Positions 17,276 to 26,557 of a stretch of DNA of 64,000 nt are shown piece after piece. The position numbers were made by a program, and so were the translations under genes. The stretch comes from Enterococcus termitis. Its GTDB lineage: Bacteria > Bacillota > Bacilli > Lactobacillales > Enterococcaceae. The stretch is taken from assembly GCF_001730305.1 (NCBI RefSeq), contig NZ_MIJY01000012.1, positions 186,001 through 250,000 on the forward strand. Reading direction: 5' to 3'. The first letter of the stretch is position 1. Each line of letters opens with the position of its first letter. The notes beneath the pieces were generated by a model, which made no database searches, was not told the DNA's origin, and was given only the letters and a program-made list of their open reading frames with translations.

Positions 17276-20200
17276 GTGAAAAAGTCTGTTTTGAAGAAAG
17301 TACAAGTCGGGTTACAGGTATTAATGGTTTCTACGTTACTGGCAAGCACTGGTGCAACAACAGTACTAGCTATTGATCATGCATTAGCAGGTGAAACGAA
17401 AACAAAAACAGAAAGCACTACAGTTTCAAGTACTACATCAACTGAACAAACAAAAGAGCAGCAAACAGCTACAGCTGCTGATACACCGCAACGATTGACG
17501 ATTTTAGGAACCTCTGATGTTCACGGTCAATTATGGAACTGGTCTTATGAAGATGACCAACAAACGCCTGTCGGACTCGCACAAGTTAGCTCAGTCGTCG
17601 CAAATGTTCGATCAGAAAATCCTAATGGTACGATCCTGATTGATAATGGGGATATGAATCAAGGAACGATTTTAACGGATGATTTATATAACAAAGCACC
17701 TCTGATCGATCAACCAAATCCAATGATCAAGGCAATGAACTACATGAACTATGACGCAATGGTTTTGGGGAACCATGAGTTTAATTTTGGCTTGGATTTG
17801 ATCAAAAAGCTTGATAATGAAGCAGAATTTCCAATCTTATCTGCCAATACCTACGTCAAAGAAACAAATGAGCATTTTGTTGGCGGCACTATGAAAAAAG
17901 AAATCGACATCGATGGTGACGGTACTAAGGATCTAACGGTAGGGATCATCGGTTTAACAACACCTCAAATTCCTTTGTGGGACGGTGCTAAGGTTGATAG
18001 TCTCTATTTTAATCCGTTAAAAGAAGAAGCTGAAAAAGCGGTCGCTGAATTGCAGGATGAAACGGATATTATCATCGCTTCCATTCATGCTGGTCGTCAA
18101 AGTTCCGATCCAGCTGCCAGTGCAGATCAAGTGATCAACAATGTTTCGGGTATCGATGCCTATATTTTAGGTCATGACCATCGCTCGTTCGCCGAACAGC
18201 TTCAAAGTCCAGATGGCTTAGTTCCTGTAGGCGGTCCCAAAGACACTGGAACGGAGCTCGTGCGGATCGATCTTGATATTGCAAAAACAGAAGACAAATG
18301 GCAGGTCACCAACAGTAATGCGGCAATCGTCGATACCAAAACAGTTGCTGCTGATGAAGCTTTAAAAGAACAAACCCAGGAATACCACGACACAACAAGA
18401 AACTTTATTTCCGAAAAAATAGGAACGGCAACAGCGGACTTTTTACCGCCTGAAGAAGTTAAAGGAATTCCAGAAGCTCAGTTACGCCCAACTGCGATGA
18501 TTTCACTGATCAACAATGTACAACGTAAAGCGACAGGCGCACAACTTGCAGCTTCAGCCCTATTTAAAGCAGATAGTAAACTAAACGCTGGCGACATTTC
18601 TTATTCGAATATCTTTGATATCTATAAATATCCGAATACCCTAGTCAGTGTCAACATCACTGGTGAAAATTTATTGAAATACATGGAAAACCAAGCGGAT
18701 TACTACAACACACCAGGACCAGACGATTTAACGATCAGCTTCAACTCAAATATCCGTGTGTATAATTATGATATTGTTTCCGGCATTTCATACAAAATCG
18801 ATATTTCTAAACCAAGCGGCAGCCGCATCATTGATCCCACAATTGATGGAAAACCTGTAGACTTAAATGCAACTTACACAATGGCAATGAACAATTACCG
18901 TTACGAAGGCTTACTGGCACAAGGACTAGTCACAGAAGAACCTCTTGTCTCAACTGATCCAGAAACACTACGTGGATTGATCGCAGATTATATCCGTGAA
19001 AAACAAACCCTTGATCCAGCAGAGGAAATCGAAGAAAACTGGGAAATCATTGGCTATCAATTTGATAAAAAATGGCGTGATCTGGCTGTTCAATTAGTAA
19101 ATGACGGCATTCTGCATACAGAACCTGCTGCAGACGGACGCACACCAAATGTAAAACCAATCACCAAAGAAGATGTACGAAATGCAGGCTATGAACCAAC
19201 CTCAATCACGATCATGCACACAAATGACGTTCACGGACGTTTAGAAGGTAATGGCAGTGATGTTTTAGGAATGGCACGTTTAAAGAGCTATAAAGATCTG
19301 ATCCAGCCTGATCTTATGATCGATGTGGGCGATGTATTCCAAGGGTTGCCGATTTCTAATTTCTCTAAAGGCATGGATATGGCTAAAGTGATGAACGAAG
19401 TGGGCTATGATGCGATGGCTGTTGGAAATCACGAATTTGACTTTGGCTTCGACACAGCAATGGATTACAAGGACGCATTAAATTTCCCGATTCTTTCTAA
19501 TAATACATTCAAAGATGGCAAACTAGCTTTTGAACCATATACGATCATAGAAAAAAATGAAAAGACTTATGCTGTCATCGGTGTAACAACACCTGAAACG
19601 GCAACAAAAACTCATCCAAACAATATCGTTGGTGTTACTTTTGCCGATCCGATCGAGGAAACAAAAAAAGCCATCAACGAAATCAAAGCATCCGGCAAAA
19701 CTATTGATGCTTATGTGGTAGCTGGTCACTTAGGGATAGACGAAACCACTCCTCATGAATGGCGCGGCGACACCTTAGCCGAAAGTTTAAGCAAAACATT
19801 TACTGATTTAAATATTACTGTTTTAGATGGTCATTCGCATACAGCTGTGGCTGGCGGCAAACGTTTTGGAAATGTCATCTATACACAAACAGGAAATTAT
19901 TTGAACAATGTTGGTTTAGTTGATGTTGATTTAAAAGATCTTAGCAAAAAAACAGCTTCATTGACTCCTGCAACAGAATTAGCAGATCTTGCTGAAAATC
20001 CAGCAGTCAAAGCGTTAGTCGATGAAGCCAAAGCAAACTTTGAAGCTTGGGGCGCTGAAGTTGTTATTGAAAATAATCCGTACCAATTTAATGGAGAACG
20101 TGACAATGTCCGTACGCGTGAAACCAATTTAGGAAACCTGATTGGGGATGCGATGCTCCATTATGGACAAGACGGATTTAAACACAAAACAGACTTCGCA

Positions 20201-21082
20201 GTCACAAACGGCGGCGGTATTCGAGCAAATATCGAACCTGGACAAGTGACCTTAGGTGATGTCATCGCTGTGTTACCGTTTGGCAACAGTATTTCTCAAA
20301 TTCAAGTAACAGGCGCACAGGTAAAAGAGATGTTTGAGCTGTCTCTGCGTTCTATGGCGCAAAAAGACGAGAACGGCAATATCATCCTTGATGAATACAA
20401 TCAACCGAAACTTGGCGCAAACGGCGGATTCCTACATGTATCGAGTACGATTCGTGTTTACTACGATTCAACGAAAAAAGGTTCCCTACTACCCGCAGAT
20501 GAAGGAAATGGAACGGATAAAACAATTGTCGGCGAGCGTGTCCTACGTGTTGAGGTTCAAGACCGCACGACGGGTGAATTTGCACCAATCGACGAAAAAG
20601 CAACCTACTATATGGCGACAAATGACTTTTTAGCAGCTGGCGGCGACGGATATGATATGTTAGGCGGCGAACGTGAAGAAGGTCCTTCCTTGGACACTGT
20701 CTTGATTGACTATTTGAAACAAGCATCAACACTTCGTCTGTATGAGGCAGCGACAAATATCGATCTTGCACAATACAAAGAGGCTTTCCCAGGTGAACGG
20801 ATCGTTTCGATTTCAGAGGCTGATTTCAATGATAAATTCAAACCTGAACCAATACCTAACCCAAATCCTGATCCTAAACCGAAGCCTGAACCAGAACCTG
20901 ATCCAGAACCTGATCCTAAAGATCCAAAAGCGCCTAATAAAGACAAAAAACCAGACAAAAAAACAGCAGATTATCCAAAAATGGGTGAAAAAGCAGTTGC
21001 TTATGGTAGCTTAGGCGTTATAATCATTGGTCTTTCTGGCTATGGTATTTATGAATACAATAGAAAACGAAAAATAAGTTAA
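17276..21082 (+). CDS. Secreted double-domain 2',3'-cyclic phosphodiesterase/5'-nucleotidase
   Basis: Wall-associated nucleotide hydrolase of about 1268 residues, scavenging extracellular nucleotides to nucleosides. The GTG at 17276 follows AAGGAGG and starts a signal peptide (KKSVLKK then a hydrophobic core ending near TTVLA). Two tandem metallophosphatase plus 5'-nucleotidase units follow. Unit 1 has GTSDVHGQLW, DNGDMNQG, NHEFNFG and GHDHRSF; unit 2 has HTNDVHGRLE, DVGDVFQG, GNHEFDFG, DGHSHTA and TNGGGIRANIEPGQVTLGD. A Pro/Asp/Glu-rich spacer leads to YPKMGE, a hydrophobic segment and NRKRK, a sortase-type tail in which the usual LPxTG is YPKMG. Confidence 0.93.
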   Translation: MKKSVLKKVQVGLQVLMVSTLLASTGATTVLAIDHALAGETKTKTESTTVSSTTSTEQTKEQQTATAADTPQRLTILGTSDVHGQLWNWSYEDDQQTPVGLAQVSSVVANVRSENPNGTILIDNGDMNQGTILTDDLYNKAPLIDQPNPMIKAMNYMNYDAMVLGNHEFNFGLDLIKKLDNEAEFPILSANTYVKETNEHFVGGTMKKEIDIDGDGTKDLTVGIIGLTTPQIPLWDGAKVDSLYFNPLKEEAEKAVAELQDETDIIIASIHAGRQSSDPAASADQVINNVSGIDAYILGHDHRSFAEQLQSPDGLVPVGGPKDTGTELVRIDLDIAKTEDKWQVTNSNAAIVDTKTVAADEALKEQTQEYHDTTRNFISEKIGTATADFLPPEEVKGIPEAQLRPTAMISLINNVQRKATGAQLAASALFKADSKLNAGDISYSNIFDIYKYPNTLVSVNITGENLLKYMENQADYYNTPGPDDLTISFNSNIRVYNYDIVSGISYKIDISKPSGSRIIDPTIDGKPVDLNATYTMAMNNYRYEGLLAQGLVTEEPLVSTDPETLRGLIADYIREKQTLDPAEEIEENWEIIGYQFDKKWRDLAVQLVNDGILHTEPAADGRTPNVKPITKEDVRNAGYEPTSITIMHTNDVHGRLEGNGSDVLGMARLKSYKDLIQPDLMIDVGDVFQGLPISNFSKGMDMAKVMNEVGYDAMAVGNHEFDFGFDTAMDYKDALNFPILSNNTFKDGKLAFEPYTIIEKNEKTYAVIGVTTPETATKTHPNNIVGVTFADPIEETKKAINEIKASGKTIDAYVVAGHLGIDETTPHEWRGDTLAESLSKTFTDLNITVLDGHSHTAVAGGKRFGNVIYTQTGNYLNNVGLVDVDLKDLSKKTASLTPATELADLAENPAVKALVDEAKANFEAWGAEVVIENNPYQFNGERDNVRTRETNLGNLIGDAMLHYGQDGFKHKTDFAVTNGGGIRANIEPGQVTLGDVIAVLPFGNSISQIQVTGAQVKEMFELSLRSMAQKDENGNIILDEYNQPKLGANGGFLHVSSTIRVYYDSTKKGSLLPADEGNGTDKTIVGERVLRVEVQDRTTGEFAPIDEKATYYMATNDFLAAGGDGYDMLGGEREEGPSLDTVLIDYLKQASTLRLYEAATNIDLAQYKEAFPGERIVSISEADFNDKFKPEPIPNPNPDPKPKPEPEPDPEPDPKDPKAPNKDKKPDKKTADYPKMGEKAVAYGSLGVIIIGLSGYGIYEYNRKRKIS

Positions 21083-21117
21083 CCAAGAAAAACTGACTTT
21101 AATGTACGCAAAAAAAG

Positions 21118-21162
21118 GCGAGACAAAAGCGTTTAGCTCCGGAGGAGTTGCTTTTGTCTCGC
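21118..21162. terminator. Hairpin between nucleotidase gene and glmU
   Basis: GCGAGACAAAAGC pairs with GCTTTTGTCTCGC around a loop containing CTCCGGAGGAG. The T run lies on the minus-strand side, so it can end leftward transcription, and it may act both ways. Confidence 0.65.
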
Positions 21163-21177
21163 TGTTTATTCGGATCT

Positions 21178-21222
21178 AGACTCTAGGATAAAACTGATTT
21201 TTCGTTTTATCCTAGAGTCTTT
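21178..21222. terminator. Second bidirectional hairpin before glmU
   Basis: A 16-base stem, AGACTCTAGGATAAAA with TTTTATCCTAGAGTCT, just beyond the glmU stop codon. Together with the preceding hairpin it separates the convergent nucleotidase and glmU transcripts. Confidence 0.75.
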
Positions 21223-21228
21223 GATTCT

Positions 21229-22605
21229 TTAATTATTCAAATACGGAAGTTTTTTAGCATAGCCAGCCTTATTTTCCTGTCTTGCTCTGGCAATCGCTAA
21301 ATCGTACTCACTTACATCATTCGTGATCGTTGAGCCTGCCGCAATCACTGAATTTGCTGCAATATCTACAGGTGCGATCAAGCTCGTTGATGACCCAATA
21401 AAGGCATGGTCGCCCACCGTTGTGCGGTGTTTGTTTTTCCCATCATAATTTACAAAAACGACCCCGCAGCCAACATTGATATCTTTACCTAGATCAGCAT
21501 CTCCCACATAAGTTAAATGACCAACCTTGGTATGTTCAGCAATCGTAGCATTTTTTACTTCTACAAAGTTGCCGACATGGACATGTTCGCCAATTTCAGC
21601 TTTAGGACGAAGATGCGCAAACGGACCGACATCGGCATTTTTCCGCACGATACTTTCTTCAACAACCGATTGAGTGATTTTTACGTTATCTTCGATTACA
21701 CTGTCAATAATTTGTGAATGTGCGCCAATGAAGCAATCCTCACCGATCACTGTTTTCCCTTTTATATGGACACCAGCCTCGATCACTGTATCAGAACCGA
21801 TCACTGCACCTTCATCGATATACGTTGTATCTGGATCGACAAACGTCACACCGTTCATCATATGCATCTTATTCAAGCGTTGATACATGATTTTATTCGC
21901 TAAAGCCAACGCAACACGATCATTGATCCCCATCGCTTCTTCAAAATCAGACATTTGATAGGCAGCAATGGCTTTTCCTTCTTTTTTAAGGATCTCAATA
22001 ATGTCCGTTAAGTAGTATTCTCCTTGAGCGTTATTCGTATTGATTTTAGACAACGCATTAAACAGCGCTTCATTATCAAAACAGAAGGTTCCTGTATTGA
22101 TTTCCTGTACACGCGCTTCTTGTTCAGTGGCATCTTTTTGTTCGACGATTTTTTCAACAATTCCGATATGGTCACGAATGATGCGTCCATATCCAGTCGG
22201 ATCTGCTGCATGTGCCGTTAAAATCGTTGCACTGGCATTTTTCCCTTGATGGTAATCAAACAGATTCTTTAACGTTTCTGCTGTTAAAAGCGGCGTGTCA
22301 CCAGTAATAACAAGTGTTGTACCCTTTTTATCAGCTAATAGTGAATTTGCCTGTAAAACAGCATGTCCTGTCCCTAACTGTTCTTCCTGTAAAGCATATT
22401 GGCTACGCTCGCCTAGATGGCTTTTGATGGCTTCAGCCCCATGACCAACGATTGTTACAACTTCACTTGGATTGGTTTTTTCTACCTGATCTATAATGTG
22501 TTCTACCATTGGTTTTCCAGCAACAGGATGCAACACTTTATACAATTTTGACTTCATTCGTGTTCCTTTACCGGCAGCGAGGATGATAACATATCTGTTT
22601 TCCAA
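21229..22605 (-). CDS. glmU: Bifunctional GlcNAc-1-P uridyltransferase/GlcN-1-P acetyltransferase
   Basis: Makes UDP-GlcNAc for peptidoglycan and teichoic acid synthesis. The 458 residues match the family. The N-terminal pyrophosphorylase has [20 protein letters not shown] and GDTPLLT; the C-terminal left-handed beta-helix acetyltransferase shows hexapeptide repeats such as [15 protein letters not shown]-like runs, [20 protein letters not shown] and [15 protein letters not shown]. An ATG-proximal AGGAG-type site is present. It is the leftward neighbour of the convergent nucleotidase gene. Confidence 0.97.
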   Translation of the reverse strand: MENRYVIILAAGKGTRMKSKLYKVLHPVAGKPMVEHIIDQVEKTNPSEVVTIVGHGAEAIKSHLGERSQYALQEEQLGTGHAVLQANSLLADKKGTTLVITGDTPLLTAETLKNLFDYHQGKNASATILTAHAADPTGYGRIIRDHIGIVEKIVEQKDATEQEARVQEINTGTFCFDNEALFNALSKINTNNAQGEYYLTDIIEILKKEGKAIAAYQMSDFEEAMGINDRVALALANKIMYQRLNKMHMMNGVTFVDPDTTYIDEGAVIGSDTVIEAGVHIKGKTVIGEDCFIGAHSQIIDSVIEDNVKITQSVVEESIVRKNADVGPFAHLRPKAEIGEHVHVGNFVEVKNATIAEHTKVGHLTYVGDADLGKDINVGCGVVFVNYDGKNKHRTTVGDHAFIGSSTSLIAPVDIAANSVIAAGSTITNDVSEYDLAIARARQENKAGYAKKLPYLNN

Positions 22606-22794
22606 TTACTTCACTCCTAAGCGTGTATTTATTTTTAGTTAGTCTTTTCAATATGATTTAGAATCATGTTTTAGTTTAGCTTACTCCTTGTTGTTTTTCA
22701 ACTGAACCAATTTCTTTTTTACTATACCAATTACCTAAAAGTGCGTTATAATAGGAGAAAATTTATATAAACTGATGAATCGTCATTTATTTAG

Positions 22795-23297
22795 GTGCGT
22801 AAATCAATCCTTAGGAAAATAGATAAATTGTCAGTGAGACAAAAATCGTCTCACTATCAATTTCCTAATTTTCTACTGGATTAAGTGATTTGTTCCGCTT
22901 TTGCTGAGAATCACAACGAAAGGATTTGAGTTGATGATGAACAGTACAAGACTTTCGTAAGAAAGTGTTGATCATTAGTATTATCCAGCTGCTCAAGCCA
23001 ACCTCTCGGAAAAAAGATAAAAATAAATTATGGCAAATAACGCCATATTTTATTTTTCCTATTTTTCTGTCAAGGCTAAACGGCTTGTTCCGCTTTTGCT
23101 GAGAATCACAACGAAAGGATTTGAGTTGATAATGAACAGTACAAGACTTTCGTAAGAAAGTGTTGATCATTAGTATTATCCAGCTACTCAAATCAATCCT
23201 TAGGAAAATAGATAAATTGTCAGTGAGACAAAAATCGTCTCAATGTCAATTTCCTAATTTTCTACTGGATTAAGCGATTTGTTCCGCTTTTATTTTA
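22795..23297. repeat. Dispersed composite intergenic repeat, copy B with tandem 195-base unit
   Basis: Three copies of the TTCTACTGGATTAAGYGATT-TGTTCCGCTTTT unit (22871-22902, 23065-23096, 23261-23292). Between them an almost identical segment of about 95 bases, starting GCTGAGAATCACAACGAAAG, occurs at 22903 and 23098, a 195-base period. Flanking modules CAATCCTTAGGAAAATAGAT and the hairpin GTGAGACAAAAATCGTCTCA occur at both ends. The modules are shared with 17021-17266, so these are mobile or amplifying repeats rather than coding sequence. Confidence 0.8.
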
Positions 23298-23310
23298 AGG
23301 GGGTGATAAT

Positions 23311-23370
23311 ATGATACTTTTACAAACACACGTATCTCAATCAAAAGCCCGAGTTGGTTTCTATATATAA
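23311..23370 (+). CDS. Leader peptide upstream of the FusB-like gene (19 residues)
   Basis: A 19-codon reading frame starting ATG at 23311 after AAGGGGGTG with ideal spacing and ending TAA at 23368. It encodes MILLQTHVSQSKARVGFYI. Its second half lies within the 5' arm of a long stem whose 3' arm ends right before the ribosome site of the FusB-like gene. A ribosome stalled on this peptide would disturb the stem, the classical layout of antibiotic-inducible attenuation. It was found by eye and is too short for usual gene callers. Confidence 0.7.
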   Translation: MILLQTHVSQSKARVGFYI

Positions 23371-23430
23371 AGTGCTTTGGTTGATTTAAGGATCTCCTTT
23401 GACACCAAGTACTTTATCACTTTTGATTGA
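23337..23430 (+). promoter_or_regulatory. Attenuator stem-loop in the FusB-like leader
   Basis: TCAATCAAAAG (23337-23347) is perfectly complementary to CTTTTGATTGA (23420-23430). An inner stem pairs ATAAAGTGCTTTGGT (23367-23381) with ACCAAGTACTTTAT (23404-23417) around a loop holding AAGGATCTCCTT. The long outer stem ends just before the GAGAGGAAA ribosome site (23432-23440). Translational or transcriptional attenuation by the leader peptide is the natural reading; fusB on staphylococcal plasmids is known to be regulated in this manner. Confidence 0.7.
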
Positions 23431-23447
23431 TAGAGAGGAAATCCATT

Positions 23448-24095
23448 ATGACTAACAAACTACAACCATATCAATATAATTTTATAAGAAAACAAGCCAA
23501 TATTTTACTTCAGGCACATCTATCTGTAAATGACAAAAATACAGTAAAAACACTAGAAGCAATCGTGCTTGAAAAAATCAATGAACAATTCGGTGAAAAC
23601 CACGAAGAACTTCAACCATTACTGGAAGGTTTCTTGGAAGCTGCTACTTCAAAACCAAGACTGGAACATTTTTTAGAGGGTCTTAAAGAAGCTGTTGTTC
23701 CGTTCACGCCACCTTCTAAGCAACAACTGACCAAACTATTTAAAAAGACGAAAAAGCTAAAAATTCCTGAATGGGATGAGCTGGATCTTAGAGACTATAC
23801 ATTCTACAGCTGGAATGACAGCGGCAAACAACAAAAATTTATTGTTGCTTTAATCGATGGTCAATTTATTGGCGTACAAGGTAGTATTTCACCAGCAATC
23901 CAAAAAGGCATTTGTCCGATTTGTCATGAAACATCTGAAGTTGCGCTTTTCATGTCGAAAGTAAAAGAATCTGGTGATGGTATGTACACCAAACGTGGAA
24001 ATTACATTTGCTATGATAGTGAAAAATGCAACCATAACATCGAGCGGAAAGAAGAATTAGAAGCTTTCGTTCAGAACGTCAAATATACGAAATAG
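23448..24095 (+). CDS. FusB/FusC-type elongation factor G-binding protein
   Basis: Protein of 215 residues matching the FusB family, which binds EF-G and releases fusidic-acid-stalled EF-G from the ribosome. The N-terminal helical domain reads PYQYNFIRKQANILLQAHL; KLFKKTKKLKIPEWDELDL matches the FusB hallmark region. The C-terminal treble-clef zinc finger has CPICHE and CYDSEKC. The ATG at 23448 follows GAGAGGAAA; an upstream TTG at 23427 is in frame but lies inside the attenuator stem. It probably gives intrinsic or inducible protection of EF-G. The leader peptide and stem upstream imply control by translation stress. Confidence 0.88.
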   Translation: MTNKLQPYQYNFIRKQANILLQAHLSVNDKNTVKTLEAIVLEKINEQFGENHEELQPLLEGFLEAATSKPRLEHFLEGLKEAVVPFTPPSKQQLTKLFKKTKKLKIPEWDELDLRDYTFYSWNDSGKQQKFIVALIDGQFIGVQGSISPAIQKGICPICHETSEVALFMSKVKESGDGMYTKRGNYICYDSEKCNHNIERKEELEAFVQNVKYTK

Positions 24096-24117
24096 TGACT
24101 CTATAAGGTCGCACAAT

Positions 24118-24176
24118 TTCGAGAGAGCGGGACAAATCGGATTTTTAGTTTTGTCCCGCTCTCTCATTTTTTATTT
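24118..24176 (+). terminator. Terminator of the FusB-like gene
   Basis: GAGAGAGCGGGACAAA pairs with TTTGTCCCGCTCTCTC and is followed by ATTTTTTATTTT. A strong intrinsic terminator right after the stop codon. Confidence 0.85.
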
Positions 24177-24202
24177 TCTGCACAAAATGAGACAGCAATT
24201 TT

Positions 24203-24724
24203 TTATTCTGCATGAAGCTCTTTTCCCATAATCAAATCAATCTGCTCATCTTCTCCCATAAAGAAAGAGTGTTGACCCAAATGAACAAAGCCCAATTTTT
24301 TATAAAACGCCAACGCAGGTAGATTTCGCTCCCAAACGCCTAGCCAAAGGATTTTTTTCCCTAATTCTGTCGCTCTCATCTCGGCCATTTCATATAGTTT
24401 TCTCCCTAAGCCCAGCCGTTTAAAGGTAGCATCAACGTAAATCCGTTCAATTTCCATTCCGTTCTTATCGATTTTCTCAGTTTGAGCATTTCCCACATTC
24501 AACTTCAAATATCCAGCGAGTTGCTCATCTTTATAAATAAAATAAAACTCTGACTCTTTATTTTTAAGTTCTTTTGTTAACTTTTCCTCGGTATATGCAG
24601 TAGACAAATAGTGCTGTAAATCTTCTGGGTCATTGTCCTTAGCAAAAGTATCCGAGAATGTCTTAATGCTTAATTGTCTCAAATTCTCTACATCTTTCAA
24701 ATCTATTTTTTTGATTTCAATCAT
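24203..24724 (-). CDS. GNAT family N-acetyltransferase (PaiA-like)
   Basis: Acetyl-CoA-dependent N-acetyltransferase of 173 residues. The acetyl-CoA loop is ATFKRLGLGRKLYEMAEMRA, preceded by MEIERIYVDA, and followed by GVWERNLPALAFYKKLGFVH. The N-terminal FSDTFAKDNDPEDLQHYLS segment resembles spermidine/spermine acetyltransferase PaiA. The substrate is likely a polyamine or other small amine, by family resemblance only. The gene stands alone between convergent terminators. Confidence 0.85.
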   Translation of the reverse strand: MIEIKKIDLKDVENLRQLSIKTFSDTFAKDNDPEDLQHYLSTAYTEEKLTKELKNKESEFYFIYKDEQLAGYLKLNVGNAQTEKIDKNGMEIERIYVDATFKRLGLGRKLYEMAEMRATELGKKILWLGVWERNLPALAFYKKLGFVHLGQHSFFMGEDEQIDLIMGKELHAE

Positions 24725-24989
24725 AATCTACTCTCCCTAAGCAAATTTCTACAAGTTTTTTCAAATACTATAAAATCTGGCTTCTTTTTATCTTTCTATT
24801 ATGTATAAAAGTATAACGCTTTTCAACTCTTTTGAGCGCTGGGAATGTAAAGATAAAGGACCAAATTAAGCTAAAAACACAGCAACTCACACTATTTATT
24901 GTTTCGCTCGCTATTTTAAATCCTCTTTCATTCAGTTATACTTATTCGTGATGAATAACGTAAAACGAACGAGAGAGGGTTTTGAAGGT

Positions 24990-26468
24990 ATGATTTACCA
25001 AATATCCGCACTAACTGACTGGAGTAAAAAAAATAAAGCACTTCTGCTTATGACAGTTATCATTTATCAACTCGCTATTTTAGCAATCGGACTTGTGAAT
25101 TTTCCTTATATGGATGATACAGTCCGACAACAAGCTGGAAACACAGACTTTGCAAGTACTTACTCGAGATGGGGCAGCGAGGTCGCGTCTTGGTTGGTAC
25201 AAGGAAGCCGACATTTGACGGATATGGGTCTTCTCACGCACATTCTAACGGGTTTTATTTTAGCTATTTCGAGTATTATCGTAGTCTATACATTGAATAA
25301 TAAGACCTTACGATTCTTTCCCTTAGTCGTCTCTACCTTGATTGGATTGAATCCTTGGTTTTTACAATGTATCAGTTTCAGATTCGATAGTCCGTACATG
25401 GCATTAAGTATTTTATTCTCTGTGCTCCCATTTCTTTGGTGGGAAAGTAAACGAAGTATTTTTTTTATTCTGTCTACTTTCAGTATTTTTATGATGTGCA
25501 ACACCTATCAGGCTTCTTCAGGAATCTATATTATCATGGTACTGGCACTAGCGTTAAAAACGTTACTAGCTGGCGGAAAAATAAGTGACCCATTAAAAAA
25601 AGTATTCCTTTCAGCTGGCGCATATATTGTTGCGATGCTGATGTATTTTATAGAAACTAAATTCAATCCCGAGTTGGCAGCTCGTGGCGGCAATGTTGCT
25701 ATTGCTAAGTTAAGGGATATTCCTGCTACCTTATTTACAAATAGCTCCATGTATTTACAACAAATTTCTGATCAGAGTACCAAGATTTGGTTCATTCTTT
25801 TTCTTTTTTTGATTATCTTTTTTATTGTGTTTAGTGTCAAAAATGCCAAGATCACTCCTTTTAAAAGTCTGATATACCTAGTTTTATATTTGATTTTAGG
25901 TGCTATTTTAAGTTATGGCGTATTTTTAATATTCCCAGAAAAATTGGCTCTTGCTGCGCCAAGATATGCGTATGGATTTGGTGTTTTTACATCGATCACC
26001 TGCATTCTATTATTGGACTACAAGCTAACACAGCCGATACTGAATGTTACTGTCAAGGGAACAGCTGGCCTTTTTTGTTTTTATTTGCTTTCATTTCCGT
26101 TCGTTTTTGCTTCTTCTTTGTACTATCAAAAGGGAGCCTTTGAGCGGCAAAGTGTTATGCTTGCAATGACATTAAAAAATCTTGTGACTACTGAAACCAA
26201 AGAAGTCTATGCATCAATGCTCTTTAAAGACTCGCCTGTTTTCGACAATACCAAACGAAATTATCCTATCTTACAAGACATGGTGCCGCCAAATACAGCA
26301 ATCTTTTTTCCTAATCAAGTGGTATTTAAAACATACACTGGCATGAATATCATGATCCAACCCTTTGATCTTGCTAGCTTTGATAAAGAACACAGCGAAT
26401 TGAAGTCGACAGATTATTATTATGATATTTATGAAAAGGAGAAAAAACTATATATTTTAGTTAAGTAG
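24990..26468 (+). CDS. GtrII-type membrane glucosyltransferase-like protein
   Basis: Polytopic membrane protein of about 492 residues with roughly ten to eleven hydrophobic segments. The N-terminal FPYMDDTVRQQAGN with the acidic pair after the first membrane helix, then TYSRWGSEVASWLVQGS, matches the glucosyltransferase domain (Glucos_trans_II, GtrII). Such enzymes transfer sugar from a lipid carrier to surface polysaccharide outside the membrane. The ATG at 24990 has AGAGAGGG upstream; another ATG at 24948 is open but lacks a ribosome site. No partner flippase or lipid-carrier glycosyltransferase gene is adjacent. Confidence 0.75.
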   Translation: MIYQISALTDWSKKNKALLLMTVIIYQLAILAIGLVNFPYMDDTVRQQAGNTDFASTYSRWGSEVASWLVQGSRHLTDMGLLTHILTGFILAISSIIVVYTLNNKTLRFFPLVVSTLIGLNPWFLQCISFRFDSPYMALSILFSVLPFLWWESKRSIFFILSTFSIFMMCNTYQASSGIYIIMVLALALKTLLAGGKISDPLKKVFLSAGAYIVAMLMYFIETKFNPELAARGGNVAIAKLRDIPATLFTNSSMYLQQISDQSTKIWFILFLFLIIFFIVFSVKNAKITPFKSLIYLVLYLILGAILSYGVFLIFPEKLALAAPRYAYGFGVFTSITCILLLDYKLTQPILNVTVKGTAGLFCFYLLSFPFVFASSLYYQKGAFERQSVMLAMTLKNLVTTETKEVYASMLFKDSPVFDNTKRNYPILQDMVPPNTAIFFPNQVVFKTYTGMNIMIQPFDLASFDKEHSELKSTDYYYDIYEKEKKLYILVK

Positions 26469-26482
26469 AAAATGGGCTTAGT

Positions 26483-26524
26483 AAAAAGCGCCTTCGGCTT
26501 ATTTCCGAAGGCGCTGCTTTTTTA
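26483..26524 (+). terminator. Terminator of the GtrII-like gene
   Basis: GCGCCTTCGG pairs with CCGAAGGCGC and is followed by a TTTTTT run. A clear intrinsic terminator. Confidence 0.85.
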
Positions 26525-26557
26525 CCACTATTTATTCAGACTTTAGGAACTTCATAA

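Noticed and set aside
20334-21014. Several open frames overlapping the 3' part of the nucleotidase gene
   Set aside because: They are shadows created by the Pro/Glu/Asp repeat and the conserved coding sequence in other frames.
22865-23191. A 108-codon open frame on the minus strand
   Set aside because: It lies entirely within the tandem repeat element and repeats itself; there is no ribosome site.
17021-23297. The repeat modules as a CRISPR array
   Set aside because: Units are long, irregularly spaced and share their intervening sequence; there are no unique spacers of constant length and no cas genes.
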